Assembly: GCA_051859505.1 (NCBI GenBank)
Contig: JBHYFN010000019.1
Coordinates: forward strand, 1-64,000
DNA from: JAFIEN01 sp051859505
GTDB taxonomy: Bacteria > Pseudomonadota > Alphaproteobacteria > Rhodobacterales > Rhodobacteraceae
DNA length: 64,000 nt
Direction of reading: 5' to 3'
Part shown: one piece after another, positions 51,843 through 63,012 of the stretch
Position numbering within the stretch: position 1 is the stretch's first letter
Layout of the letters: each line of letters opens with the position of its first letter
Translations under genes and position numbers: made by a program
Notes under the pieces: model-generated
What the model saw: the letters and a program-made list of their open reading frames with translations, nothing else
What the model was told of the DNA's origin: nothing
The model's database searches: none

Positions 51843-51889
51843 CAGACGGGGTGCCATGTCGGCGCCCCGTTTTCGTGACGGGGAGCCGG

Positions 51890-52762
51890 ATGGATCTGCG
51901 CGCCATCGCGATGGGCCTTGCCTTCGCCCTGATGTGGTCTTCGGCCTTTGCCAGCGCACGGATCATCGTCACCCATGCGCCACCGCTGACGGCGCTTTCC
52001 CTGCGGTTCCTTCTGTCCGGGCTGATCGGGATCGGCATCGCCTTTGCGCTGGGCCAGTCGGCGCGGCTTGACCGGCGGCAATGGCGCGCCGTGGTGATCT
52101 TCGGCATTTCGCAGAATGCGCTCTATCTCGGGCTGAACTTCCTTGCGATGCAATGGATCGAGGCCTCTGTCGCGGCGATCATCGCCTCGACCATGCCGCT
52201 GCTTGTCGCGCTTTTCGGCTGGCTGATCCTGCGGGACCGTCTGCCGGCGCTGGCGGTCGCGGGTCTGGTGGCCGGTTTCGCGGGCGTCGCCCTGATCATG
52301 GGATCGCGGATACAGGGCGGCGTCGATCTGCTGGGCGTTGTCCTCTGCGTGATCGGTGTGATCTCGCTCACGGCCGCGACGCTGGCGGTCAAGGGCGCGT
52401 CCTCTGGCGGCAATCTTCTGATGATCGTCGGGCTTCAGATGCTGGTCGGGGCGGTGATACTGGCCGGACCGGCCATGATGTTCGAGACGATCACCGTGGA
52501 CTGGTCAGCGGCGCTTGTCCTTGCCTTCCTCTATACGACCCTGGTTCCCGGTCTTCTGGCAACCTGGGTCTGGTTCCTGCTGGTGGGCCGGATCGGTGCG
52601 GTGCGGGCCGCCACATTCCACTTTCTCAACCCCTTTTTCGGCGTCGCCATCGCGGCAGCGCTTCTGGGTGAGAGGCTGGGCTTCGTCGATGTCTTCGGCG
52701 TCGCAATCATCGCCGCAGGCATCCTGGCGGTCCAGCTGGCCCGGCAATCTGCGAAAGCCTGA
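51890..52762 (+). CDS. EamA/DMT-family metabolite exporter
   Basis: 290 aa with two EamA repeats and about ten helices (first near residues 5-25, MGLAFALMWSSAFAS; GLIGIGIAFALG; last GVAIIAAGILAVQLA). A drug/metabolite transporter; the substrate cannot be read. ATG 51890 lies after GGGAG. The frame extends 39 nt upstream within the hairpin repeat, but the chosen start gives the standard N-in terminus. No neighbour suggests the substrate. Confidence 0.88.
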   Translation: MDLRAIAMGLAFALMWSSAFASARIIVTHAPPLTALSLRFLLSGLIGIGIAFALGQSARLDRRQWRAVVIFGISQNALYLGLNFLAMQWIEASVAAIIASTMPLLVALFGWLILRDRLPALAVAGLVAGFAGVALIMGSRIQGGVDLLGVVLCVIGVISLTAATLAVKGASSGGNLLMIVGLQMLVGAVILAGPAMMFETITVDWSAALVLAFLYTTLVPGLLATWVWFLLVGRIGAVRAATFHFLNPFFGVAIAAALLGERLGFVDVFGVAIIAAGILAVQLARQSAKA

Positions 52763-52780
52763 CGAAGCGGCGCTTTGCGC

Positions 52781-54391
52781 CTAGCCTTCGTCCGTCCCGA
52801 TCATGAAGCAGGTCGTGCCCGCCGCCTGCAGCCTGCGACAGGCAAGGTCGGCATTCTCGCGGGTCAGGCCCATGATATTCGCATCGAACCCGCCCGAGCG
52901 TTGCACGATCCGCCGGAGGCCGCCTTCAAGAACCGAGGCCTCGGTCAGGGCGATCTGGATCAGCACGCGTTCCGCCTCGTTGCGTGAGGTGTAGCGGCCG
53001 ACGCTGATGCCCCAGTGCCGCCCGCCCGAGGTCGAGATGCGGGCAACGACTTCGGCTTCGGCCGACATGTTCGCATCGGCGGCGGGCGCGATGTCGGCGG
53101 CGGTCATGATGATCTCGGTCGGCCGCATCTCGGGAGCGAGCGCGAGGTTCTCGGGCGCGAGATCGGACATGTCGCCATCGAGAAGGGCCAGGGTTTCCGG
53201 CTGAACATCGGTCTGGGGGGCGAATTCCGGGCCGGAAGGCGGCGGCTCGGCAGCCGCGGTGATGGCCCCGCTGACGGGATCCGACTGGGCCCCGGAGACC
53301 TGTGTCACCTCGGCCAGAAGATCATCTATGAAATCACTGGAAACCGCATTCGCCACGACCGCGACGGCAACCTGGCTGTCTGGTCTTGGAACGGGGCGCA
53401 GACTTTGCTGCACCTGCCCGCTGACTCGGATCGTTCTGGCGGCGGCGATGGATCCGGCGTCGGTGCCGGATGAGGAGGGTGCTGCCGAGGCGATCTCGGG
53501 TTCTCGCGCCTGTTGGGTGGTCGGGATCACGGCGCCGGGCGATGACGGGGGACGAACGGGCACGTTGGCGCTGGCGCGTTGAAAGCCGAGGTCCAGAAGC
53601 TCTGTGATCCGCTGGGTGCGCTGCGCGATCGAGGTTGCGCCGAAGACGGTTGCAATGATCCTGACCCCGCCGCGTTCGGCCGAAGCCACAAGCGTATAGC
53701 CGGCCGCATTGGTGAAGCCGGTCTTGATCCCGTCAGCGCCGGCATAACTGTCAAGCAGACGCGTGTTGGTGTTCGTCACCTGCGCGATGCCGGCATCGGC
53801 GGTCCGGCGCGAGAAGAGGTTGTAATACTGGGGAAAATCGTAAATCAGGTGCCGCCCGAGGATCGACATGTCACGCGCGGTGGAATAGTGCCCCTCTTGC
53901 GTCAGGCCGTGCGTGTTGCGGAAGTTGGTGTTGTTCATCCCCATCGCGCGGGCGGTGGCGTTCATGCGGTCGACGAAGGCCGCTTCCGAGCCCGAGATCG
54001 CAACGCCGATGGCGACCGCCGCGTCATTGCCCGATCTGACCGCAGCAGCACGCAGCAGATAGCGCAGGCGGATCGTCTGCCCGGTCCGAAGGCCCAGCCT
54101 GGACGGCGGCTGATTCGCCGCTTCGGCAGTGACCCGGACCTCTGTGTCGAGGCTGATCTCGCCGCGCGAGACCGCCTGAAAGGCGATGTACAGGGTCATC
54201 ATCTTGGTCAGCGATGCAGGGTGCAGCCGGGTGTCGGCGTTCTGCGCGTGGATGACCTCGCCGTTGCGCGCGTCCATCACGAGGGCCGCATAGGGCGCCG
54301 AGTGCCCTGCTATCGGCGCAAGCGAACCCGCTATAAGGATAAAGATCAACAATAGCCCAAGACGGGCCGACTGAAACAGTCGACTGCTCAT
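52781..54391 (-). CDS. dacA: D-alanyl-D-alanine carboxypeptidase with SPOR domain
   Basis: 536 aa. Trims the terminal D-Ala of peptidoglycan pentapeptides. N-terminal signal (about 1-31); catalytic motifs S60-LT-K63, S120-G-N122 and K223-TG; a Pro/Ser/Ala-rich linker (about 285-400, low complexity); C-terminal SPOR-like segment (about 455-530, WGISVGRYTSRNEAERVLIQ), which binds denuded glycan at the division site. Layout as in the alphaproteobacterial DacA-SPOR proteins. Ends 19 nt from the DMT gene end, convergent. Confidence 0.93.
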   Translation of the reverse strand: MSSRLFQSARLGLLLIFILIAGSLAPIAGHSAPYAALVMDARNGEVIHAQNADTRLHPASLTKMMTLYIAFQAVSRGEISLDTEVRVTAEAANQPPSRLGLRTGQTIRLRYLLRAAAVRSGNDAAVAIGVAISGSEAAFVDRMNATARAMGMNNTNFRNTHGLTQEGHYSTARDMSILGRHLIYDFPQYYNLFSRRTADAGIAQVTNTNTRLLDSYAGADGIKTGFTNAAGYTLVASAERGGVRIIATVFGATSIAQRTQRITELLDLGFQRASANVPVRPPSSPGAVIPTTQQAREPEIASAAPSSSGTDAGSIAAARTIRVSGQVQQSLRPVPRPDSQVAVAVVANAVSSDFIDDLLAEVTQVSGAQSDPVSGAITAAAEPPPSGPEFAPQTDVQPETLALLDGDMSDLAPENLALAPEMRPTEIIMTAADIAPAADANMSAEAEVVARISTSGGRHWGISVGRYTSRNEAERVLIQIALTEASVLEGGLRRIVQRSGGFDANIMGLTRENADLACRRLQAAGTTCFMIGTDEG

Positions 54392-54458
54392 GATCCGTGC
54401 CCTTTACTGCCTCATTGCTCCGGATTTGTTCCGGATGCATCTTTCTGCGAGGAGCAGG

Positions 54459-54836
54459 CTAACATGCCGATCTGTTTTGGAAAACATCAAATGAGTTGAG
54501 CGGGTTTCGATTGTTTCCAAATGGACACGGCAGATCTTGTGCCGGGCCGCCCGGGCTGCCCCACATCCGGCATTGTGGCAGGAATGTGGCGCGATTGTGG
54601 CGCTGCCGGGCACGCGTTCGGGCAGTTCGCCAAGCGCGCCTCTCGGTGGTGGGCAGCGGCGCCATCAGGTGGTCGGTCTCGACATGATCGGCCGGCAGAT
54701 CGGTGAGGCGGTCCCGGGTCATGCGAAAGAAGCGCGCGTTGTGCCGGAGCCTGCCTTCCGCATCGAAGCCGATGGTCCTGATCCTCGACAGGAAGGGCTG
54801 GTTCGTCGCATTCGAAGCGATCAGCACTCTTTTCAT
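54459..54836 (-). CDS. Unknown small protein, possibly a decayed 5' fragment
   Basis: 125-codon frame beginning MKRVLIASNATNQPFLSRIRT. The first 70 or so codons show the strong G/C third-position preference of real genes here, then the preference fades from about ERRAWRTARTR onward, and the C-terminal part is Arg/Pro-rich with no structure I can see. It reads divergently from clpS and towards dacA. No family recognised. It could be a short gene whose real end is disrupted by a frameshift, or a chance frame. Confidence 0.3.
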   Translation of the reverse strand: MKRVLIASNATNQPFLSRIRTIGFDAEGRLRHNARFFRMTRDRLTDLPADHVETDHLMAPLPTTERRAWRTARTRARQRHNRATFLPQCRMWGSPGGPAQDLPCPFGNNRNPLNSFDVFQNRSAC

Positions 54837-54901
54837 GCAAGGCCCTAGGATTATATAAACGGCGTCACCAAGATCCTGTCGTGGAACGGACTCAACGCGG
54901 T

Positions 54902-55240
54902 ATGAAGGCGGAAATCATCCTAATGGCGGGCAGACCCGACGATGGCCCCGACTTCGGCGTGAAACTGGAGACGCGAACCAGGACAAAGCGCCCGCCGCTT
55001 TACAAGGTGTTGCTTCTGAACGACGATTTCACCCCGATGGAGTTCGTGGTTCATGTCCTCGAGCGGTTCTTCGGCATGACCCATGCGCAGGCCTTCGAGC
55101 TGATGCTGACCGTGCACAAGAAGGGGGTCGCGGTCGTCGGTGTGTTCTCGTACGAGATCGCCGAGACCAAGGTCGCGCTGGTCATGGATTTCGCGCAACG
55201 GCACCAGCACCCGTTGCAGTGCACGATGGAGAAAGAGTAG
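54902..55240 (+). CDS. clpS: ATP-dependent Clp protease adaptor
   Basis: 112 aa from ATG at 54902 (possible starts: GTG 54881 and ATG 54923). ClpS delivers N-end-rule substrates to ClpAP. PPLYKVLLLNDDFTPMEFVVHVLERFF is the diagnostic core (ND of the hydrophobic pocket), followed by HKKGVAVVGVFSYEIAETK and the C-terminal HPLQCTMEKE. N-terminal residues are variable, so the start is uncertain. No clpA lies next to it in this window. Confidence 0.93.
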   Translation: MKAEIILMAGRPDDGPDFGVKLETRTRTKRPPLYKVLLLNDDFTPMEFVVHVLERFFGMTHAQAFELMLTVHKKGVAVVGVFSYEIAETKVALVMDFAQRHQHPLQCTMEKE

Positions 55241-55282
55241 GTCCAGCGGGACTATCCTGTCGTCCCTTCGATCCGGAGCCTC

Positions 55283-56266
55283 ATGGCCAGATCCCGTTTC
55301 AGCACCGCTCTTGAAGACGGTCTCTTGCAGCTTCCCGCCGGTGAGGTTGCCGTCATGCGGCCGCCTCAGGGCATGGACCTGTCGCCGCTGCCGCGGGATG
55401 GGGCAAGGATCAGCCATACGTTCCGCCCCGATCACGACTGGTGGCAGGAGGCCGGCTACGCTGTCGCGCCCGACGCGGCGCCTGCGGCCATGGCGCTTGT
55501 CTGTGTGCCCCGCTCCAAGGCCCTTGCCCGCGGCATGATCGCCGAGGCCTGCCGGCTGGCGCCTGTCGTCGTGGTGGACGGTCAGCGCGAAAACGGAGTC
55601 GACAGCCTGTGGCGGGAGGTGCGCAGCCGGATCGGGGATGTTGCCGGCCTGACCAAGGCCCATGGGCGATTGTTCGTCTTTCCGGCCTCGGACGCCTTTT
55701 CCGACTGGGCCCTGCCCGGCCCTGTCCGCGACGCCTCGGGGCGGTTCACGCAGCCGGGCGTCTTTTCCGAAGCCGAGGTCGATCGTGGGTCGGCCCTGCT
55801 TGCGGCCGCCCTTCCCGGCAGGCTGCCCGCGCGCATTGCGGATCTGGGTGCCGGCTGGGGGTTCCTGTCATCGGCCGTTCTGGGGCGCGAGGGCGTCGAG
55901 GCGGTGGATCTGGTCGAGGCGGAAAAGCTGGCGCTGGACTGTGCCCGGCTGAATGTCGACGATCCGCGGGCCGCGTTTCACTGGGCGGATGTCAACCGTT
56001 TTGCCCCGAAGCTGCGCTATGACGGCATCGTCATGAACCCGCCGTTTCATGTTGGCCGCGCCGCGCAGCCGGACCTGGGCCGTGCCTTCATCGCCGCCGC
56101 CGCGCGCCTGTTGCAGCCGGCGGGGCAGCTCTGGATGGTGGCCAACCGCCACCTTCCCTATGAATCCGCGCTGGGCGAGGCGTTCCGGCAGGTTTCCTGC
56201 CTGAGCGAGGAAGCCGGGTTCAAGATCTTTCACGCGACCCGTCCGGTCGATGCGCGCAAGCGCTGA
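55283..56266 (+). CDS. Class I SAM-dependent methyltransferase, RsmC/RlmG-like
   Basis: 327 aa. Two half-domains as in RsmC: an N-terminal fold without SAM motifs (1-150) and a catalytic part with the SAM-binding DLGAGWGFLSSAVLG (about 187-201) and the N6/N2-type motif MNPPFH. Likely modifies guanine in 16S or 23S rRNA. Lies 42 nt after clpS and may be co-transcribed; the SDR gene begins 17 nt later. Confidence 0.88.
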   Translation: MARSRFSTALEDGLLQLPAGEVAVMRPPQGMDLSPLPRDGARISHTFRPDHDWWQEAGYAVAPDAAPAAMALVCVPRSKALARGMIAEACRLAPVVVVDGQRENGVDSLWREVRSRIGDVAGLTKAHGRLFVFPASDAFSDWALPGPVRDASGRFTQPGVFSEAEVDRGSALLAAALPGRLPARIADLGAGWGFLSSAVLGREGVEAVDLVEAEKLALDCARLNVDDPRAAFHWADVNRFAPKLRYDGIVMNPPFHVGRAAQPDLGRAFIAAAARLLQPAGQLWMVANRHLPYESALGEAFRQVSCLSEEAGFKIFHATRPVDARKR

Positions 56267-56283
56267 TCCGTCAGGAGGCAGAC

Positions 56284-57087
56284 ATGTCCTTTTCCATCTC
56301 CGGAAAGACCGCGATCGTCACCGGCGCGGCAAATGGTGTCGGCCTCGCGATCGCGCGCCACTTCGTCGAAGAGGGCGCGCGTGTCGTCTTTGCCGACCGG
56401 GACGAGGCCGCGCTCGAGCGGGAGGTCGGCCAGATCGCGGGTGAGGATGGCCCGGCCCGCATCTTTGCCGCCAACCTGACCGAAAGGCTGGCGATCGCGA
56501 ACCTGATGTCGCTGACGATCGACGCGTTCGACCGGATCGACATCCTGGTCAATGCGGCGCGGCTTGTTGCCTTGTCCGATCCCTGCGACCCCGAGGATCG
56601 CAGTGTCGAGGAATTGCTGGAACAGAACCTTCTGATGGCCCTGCGGATGAGTCAGGCCGTGGCCAAGCGCATGATCCGCCAGGGCGAGGGGAAGGAAGAC
56701 GGGCCCCTGGGGTCGATCATCAACCTTTCCTCCATCGCCGCGCGCGTCACGCGGCCCGATCTTCTGGCCTATTCGATCAGCTCGGCGGCGGTGGAGCAGA
56801 TGACCCGGTCGCTTGCCGTCGCCTTTGCGCCAAGGCGGATCCGGGTCAATGGCGTGGCTTTCGGCAGCGTGATGAGCAACCACCTGCGCGGCATCCTGAG
56901 AGAAGACGACTCGCGGCGCGAAGAGATCCTCGCCCACACGCCCCTTGGCCGGATCGCAAGCCCCGGAGAAGTGTCCGACGCGGTGCAGTATCTTGCGTCT
57001 GACGCCTCGAACTTCGTGACGGGTCAGATCATCACCGTCGACGGGGGGCGAACGCTGATCGACCCCGTATCGCTTTCGGCGCACTGA
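56284..57087 (+). CDS. SDR-family protein with an altered catalytic tetrad
   Basis: 267 aa. Classical SDR fold: TGAANGVG (13-20) for NAD(P), Asn115, Ser149/150, Tyr163, then residue 167 is Ser where lysine is expected (the motif reads YSISS, not YxxxK). The NAG motif near 90 reads NAAR. The rest (TDPG-like loop, GQIITVDGG tail) is normal. Lysine holds the nicotinamide and lowers Tyr pKa, so activity may be lost or changed. AGGAGG-type RBS (CAGGAGGCAGAC) precedes the ATG. Same operon as the methyltransferase. Confidence 0.9.
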   Translation: MSFSISGKTAIVTGAANGVGLAIARHFVEEGARVVFADRDEAALEREVGQIAGEDGPARIFAANLTERLAIANLMSLTIDAFDRIDILVNAARLVALSDPCDPEDRSVEELLEQNLLMALRMSQAVAKRMIRQGEGKEDGPLGSIINLSSIAARVTRPDLLAYSISSAAVEQMTRSLAVAFAPRRIRVNGVAFGSVMSNHLRGILREDDSRREEILAHTPLGRIASPGEVSDAVQYLASDASNFVTGQIITVDGGRTLIDPVSLSAH

Positions 57088-57113
57088 TCGGGGCCGGAGG
57101 CGTTCCGTTTCCG

Positions 57114-57500
57114 CTATTCCGGATGGGTGGCGATGCAGGACTGGACGGCAGCCTGGGTTGCCGGTGCCAGTCGGGCCCGTTGCTGCTGAAGGTCGGCCAG
57201 CTTGGCCCGCTCATCCGCGACATTGATCGCCACCGGAACCTGTCGACGCACCGTATCGGTTTCCTCGCAGGGGAAGGTGAAGGTGCTGCCGTCTTCATTC
57301 GTTCCGGTGCAGCGGGTGCGGCGGGTGCGCACATCCTGGACTTCGGCGATGGCATAGCCGCGGTTAATGTTGCCCTGCGTCTGGGCGATCAGGCTGTCGA
57401 CGGTGCGCAACTCGCGCTGGGCGCTGTTGATGCAGGATTCACGCGGCGTGGCGCAGGCGGCAAGCGCCAGAAGCGGCAGAAGAAGGACGATTCTGTTCAT
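57114..57500 (-). CDS. Small outer-membrane or inner-membrane lipoprotein
   Basis: 128 aa from ATG 57500 (MNRIVLLLPLLALAACATP). The lipobox LAAC (about 13-16) gives lipidation at Cys16. The mature part has Cys pairs (SCINS, RCTGT, FPCEE, SCIATH) that could form disulfides, and a helical Gln/Arg-rich segment. No known domain. Convergent with the SDR gene, 26 nt apart. Function unknown. Confidence 0.82.
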   Translation of the reverse strand: MNRIVLLLPLLALAACATPRESCINSAQRELRTVDSLIAQTQGNINRGYAIAEVQDVRTRRTRCTGTNEDGSTFTFPCEETDTVRRQVPVAINVADERAKLADLQQQRARLAPATQAAVQSCIATHPE

Positions 57501-57604
57501 GGCACCCCCCCGGGCTCTGGTGTTGATCTGCATCATAGGCGGCTGGCGAGCCCCCTGAAAAGGGTGCTAAGGCAGGCTGATAGTCAATAACAGGGACGGC
57601 GCGA

Positions 57605-58498
57605 ATGAACGGCGAGGTGTTTTCGGCAGAAAAGGCAAGGGCCTCGGCCTGGTTCCGGCAGTTGCGCGACGAAATCGTCGCCGCCTTCGAGGCGCTGGAA
57701 GATGCCCAGACCGACGGGCCCACCGCGGGCCTTGCCCCGGGCCGGTTCGAGGTGACGGAAACGCAGCGACAGGCGGATGACGGCGGCGATGCGGGCGGCG
57801 GCCTCATGTCGGTGATGCGCGGCGGCCGGGTGTTCGAGAAGGTGGGGGTCAATGTCTCGACCGTCTACGGCACCCTGGGCGCGCGGGCGCAGAAGGCGAT
57901 GGCCGCGCGCGGCGTGCCGGGGATGGAGGCGGATCCGCGCTTCTGGGCGTCCGGCATCTCGCTGGTGGCGCATATGCAGAACCCGCATGTGCCCGCCGTT
58001 CACATGAACACGCGGATGTTCTGGACGCCGGGGGCCTGGTGGTTCGGCGGCGGATCGGACCTGAACCCCTGCATCGAATATGCCGAGGATACGGCCCATT
58101 TCCACGCGACCCAGAAGGCCCATCTCGATCCGCATGGCGAGGCGCATTACCCGAGGCTCAAGGCCTGGGCGGACGAATATTTCTTCGTGCCGCACCGGGG
58201 CCGCGCGCGGGGCGTGGGCGGCATCTTCATGGACGACCAGAACTCCGGAGACTGGGAGGCCGATTTCGCGCTGACGCAGGATATCGGGCGGGCCTTCCTG
58301 CCGGCCTATCTGCCGCTGGTCGAGCGGCGGCGGGGCACGGCGTGGAGTGAGGCGGACAAGGATGCGCAGCTGGTGCATCGCGGCCTTTATGCCGAATACA
58401 ACCTTGTCTACGACCGGGGCACGAAATTCGGGCTTGAAACCGGGCATGACGCGAATGCGGTGCTGATGAGCCTGCCGCCGCTGGCGAAGTGGGTGTAG
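57605..58498 (+). CDS. hemF: Oxygen-dependent coproporphyrinogen III oxidase
   Basis: 297 aa. Converts coproporphyrinogen III to protoporphyrinogen IX with oxygen, in the heme branch. Signature residues: NPHVPAVHMNTRMFW, WFGGGSDLNPCIEY and FFVPHRGRARGVGGIFMDD, then AEYNLVYDRGTKFGL near the C-terminus. Full length. It starts 104 nt beyond the divergent lipoprotein, so it has its own promoter. A hairpin (58513-58529) follows its stop. Confidence 0.97.
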   Translation: MNGEVFSAEKARASAWFRQLRDEIVAAFEALEDAQTDGPTAGLAPGRFEVTETQRQADDGGDAGGGLMSVMRGGRVFEKVGVNVSTVYGTLGARAQKAMAARGVPGMEADPRFWASGISLVAHMQNPHVPAVHMNTRMFWTPGAWWFGGGSDLNPCIEYAEDTAHFHATQKAHLDPHGEAHYPRLKAWADEYFFVPHRGRARGVGGIFMDDQNSGDWEADFALTQDIGRAFLPAYLPLVERRRGTAWSEADKDAQLVHRGLYAEYNLVYDRGTKFGLETGHDANAVLMSLPPLAKWV

Positions 58499-58512
58499 GC
58501 CTTTCGGGGGGC

Positions 58513-58529
58513 GCCGGGCTTCGCCCGGC
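58513..58529. terminator. GC-rich hairpin between hemF and pyrF
   Basis: GCCGGGC-TTC-GCCCGGC, a 7-bp stem lying 15 bp past the hemF stop and before the convergent pyrF end. No T run on the plus strand, so attenuation strength is doubtful; it belongs with the group's intergenic hairpins. Confidence 0.55.
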
Positions 58530-58573
58530 CTACCGCGCAACCGCCGGGCGGCGGGTCGTCGGTGAGGATCGGA

Positions 58574-59269
58574 TCAGCGGGCGGAAAGGTCCGCGATGAT
58601 CGCCTTGGCCGCCGCTTTCGGGTCGGTCGCCTGCCAGACGGGGCGGCCGACCACGATATGGTCGGCCCCGGCGGCGATGGCGGCGGCGGGGGTGGCGATG
58701 CGCTTCTGGTCGCCTTCGGCGGCACCTGCGGGGCGCACTCCGGGGGTGACGATCAGCTTGCCCCTCGCCTCGGGCAGGGCGCGGATGCGGGCGGCCTCAT
58801 GTGGTGAGGCGATGACGCCATCGGCCCCGGCGGCGAATGCGCGGGCGGCGCGTTCGGTGACGAGATCGGCCATGTCGCCGTCGCGATAAAGGCAGGCGTC
58901 CAGATCGGCCCGGTCGAGAGAGGTGAGGATCGTCACCGCAAGGATCTTCATCCCCGAGGCCGCCGCCCCCGTCCGCGCCGCCGCCACGACCTGCGGATCG
59001 CCGTGGACGGTCAGGAAATCCAGATCGAACCGCGCGAGGCCCCGCACCGCCGCCTCGACCGTTGCGCCGATGTCAAAGAGCTTCATGTCAAGGAAGATGC
59101 GCTTGCCGTGTTCGTCCTTGAGCTCGCGCGCAAGGGCCAGGCCCCCGCCGGTCAGCATCCCCAGCCCGATCTTGTAGAATGTGCCCGCATCCCCGATCCG
59201 GGTGGCAAGCTCAAGCCCGGCATGGGCGTCGGGCACGTCAAGGGCGATGATCAGGCGGTCGTCGGGCAT
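58574..59269 (-). CDS. pyrF: Orotidine 5'-phosphate decarboxylase
   Basis: 231 aa. Last step of UMP synthesis. IIALDV (7-12) and the catalytic FLDMKLFDIGATV (Lys and two Asp) are present; GVRPAGAAEGDQKR and the closing phosphate loop DHIVVGRPVW are normal. No fusion to pyrE. Convergent with hemF. Confidence 0.96.
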   Translation of the reverse strand: MPDDRLIIALDVPDAHAGLELATRIGDAGTFYKIGLGMLTGGGLALARELKDEHGKRIFLDMKLFDIGATVEAAVRGLARFDLDFLTVHGDPQVVAAARTGAAASGMKILAVTILTSLDRADLDACLYRDGDMADLVTERAARAFAAGADGVIASPHEAARIRALPEARGKLIVTPGVRPAGAAEGDQKRIATPAAAIAAGADHIVVGRPVWQATDPKAAAKAIIADLSAR

Positions 59270-59356
59270 CGGGGGCCTCCTTCCGGGTTGGCGCGGTCTT
59301 GCGGGGGGGCGGTCCGGGTGTCAAGTCTCTGGGCACCAAGGTGAGGGGGGTAAGGG

Positions 59357-60082
59357 ATGGCCATTCTGCTTGAGGTCTGTGTCGACAGCCCCGAAGGCGT
59401 GGTTGCCGCCGTGAAGGGCGGGGCGGACAGGTTGGAGCTGTGTTCGGCGCTGGCGCTGGGCGGGCTGACGCCGACCACGATCACCATGGCGGGGGCCGGC
59501 GTTCTGGGCATCCCGGCGGTGGCGATGATCCGCCCCCGCGCGGGCGATTTCATCTGGTCGGCGGAAGAGGTCGATCACATGCGCGCCGAGATCGACGAGG
59601 CGGTCGAGATGGGGATGGCGGGCGTCGTTCTGGGCGCGAACCGGCCCGACGGGCGGCTGGACGCGAAGGTGCTGCGGACCTTGCTGGCGCAGGTGCCCGA
59701 GGGGGTCGAGGCGGTGCTGCACCGCGCCATCGACCTGACGCCCGATCCGGTCGAGGCGGTGGAGACGGCTGTTGCGCTGGGGTTCGACCGGATCCTGACC
59801 TCGGGCGGGGCGGTGACGGCGGCGGAAGGGTTGGGGCGGCTGCGGGCGATGCTGGACCGGGCGAGGGATCGGATCACGATCCTGCCGGGATCGGGGATCA
59901 CGGCCGAGAATGTGGGGGCGCTTCTGGCGCTTCTGCCGGTGGGCGAGGTTCACGCCTCATGCGCCGCAGATCTGCCGCAGGCGGCGCGGGCGGTGGCGAT
60001 GGGCTTTACCGGGCCGGTGCGGCGCGAGACGGACCGGGGACGGGTCCGGGCGCTGCGCAAGGCGCTTGATCAGTTCGGCTGA
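59357..60082 (+). CDS. cutC: CutC-family protein (copper homeostasis)
   Basis: 241 aa TIM barrel. LLEVCVDSPEGVVAAVKGGADRLELC and GVVLGANRPDGRLD are the standard CutC signatures, as is HRAIDLTPDP. The biochemical role of this family is unsettled. It is 127 nt before clpB. Confidence 0.92.
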   Translation: MAILLEVCVDSPEGVVAAVKGGADRLELCSALALGGLTPTTITMAGAGVLGIPAVAMIRPRAGDFIWSAEEVDHMRAEIDEAVEMGMAGVVLGANRPDGRLDAKVLRTLLAQVPEGVEAVLHRAIDLTPDPVEAVETAVALGFDRILTSGGAVTAAEGLGRLRAMLDRARDRITILPGSGITAENVGALLALLPVGEVHASCAADLPQAARAVAMGFTGPVRRETDRGRVRALRKALDQFG

Positions 60083-60100
60083 GGCTTTTTTGCCACGGTG

Positions 60101-60133
60101 CCCTTGCGCGGGTCGGGAGGCTTTCCCAGATAC
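60101..60133 (+). promoter_or_regulatory. Possible heat-shock (sigma-32) promoter of clpB
   Basis: CCCTTGCG (60101-60108), then 16-18 bases, then CCCAGATA (60125-60132), resembling the CTTG...CCC-AT-T layout of sigma-32 promoters. It lies about 78 nt before the clpB start. Match by eye, not scored. Confidence 0.4.
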
Positions 60134-60209
60134 ATGCCGAGGCCCGAAGGGTTCTGTGCCGCGATGCGGGCGGATCTCGAAAAGGGCGCTTTGAAAGAGG
60201 AGAGTGACG

Positions 60210-62825
<2,616 letters not shown>

Positions 62826-62844
62826 CCGGCCGCCGGGGGGCAGC

Positions 62845-62884
62845 GTGGGCTTTGCCCACCCTACGTAGGGTGGGTGAAACCCAC
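62845..62884. repeat. Family A hairpin repeats, two copies head to head
   Basis: GTGGGCTTTGCCCACCCTAC (62845-62864) is followed directly by its near-inverse GTAGGGTGGGTGAAACCCAC (62865-62884). The pair can form one long stem after the clpB stop. Confidence 0.88.
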
Positions 62885-62899
62885 GCTCCGGCATGAACT

Positions 62900-62920
62900 G
62901 TAGGGTGGGTGAAACCCACC
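62900..62920. repeat. Family A hairpin repeat, third copy of the clpB 3' cluster
   Basis: GTAGGGTGGGTGAAACCCAC again, 15 bp after the previous copy and in the same orientation as it. Confidence 0.88.
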
Positions 62921-62960
62921 TGCCCGCAGGAACCCGCAGAGCACCTGCGCCCGAACAGCA

Positions 62961-62990
62961 AAGCCCCGGCAGATCTCTCTGCCGGGGCTT
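62961..62990. terminator. Strong hairpin terminator of the fasciclin gene
   Basis: AAGCCCCGGCAGA pairs perfectly with TCTGCCGGGGCTT (13-bp stem, TCTC loop). On the minus strand it lies 23 nt past the fasciclin stop and is followed by CTTTGC, a short U stretch. It can also stop transcription from clpB. Confidence 0.8.
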
Positions 62991-63012
62991 CGTCTTTCCG
63001 AACCGGTCGCGC

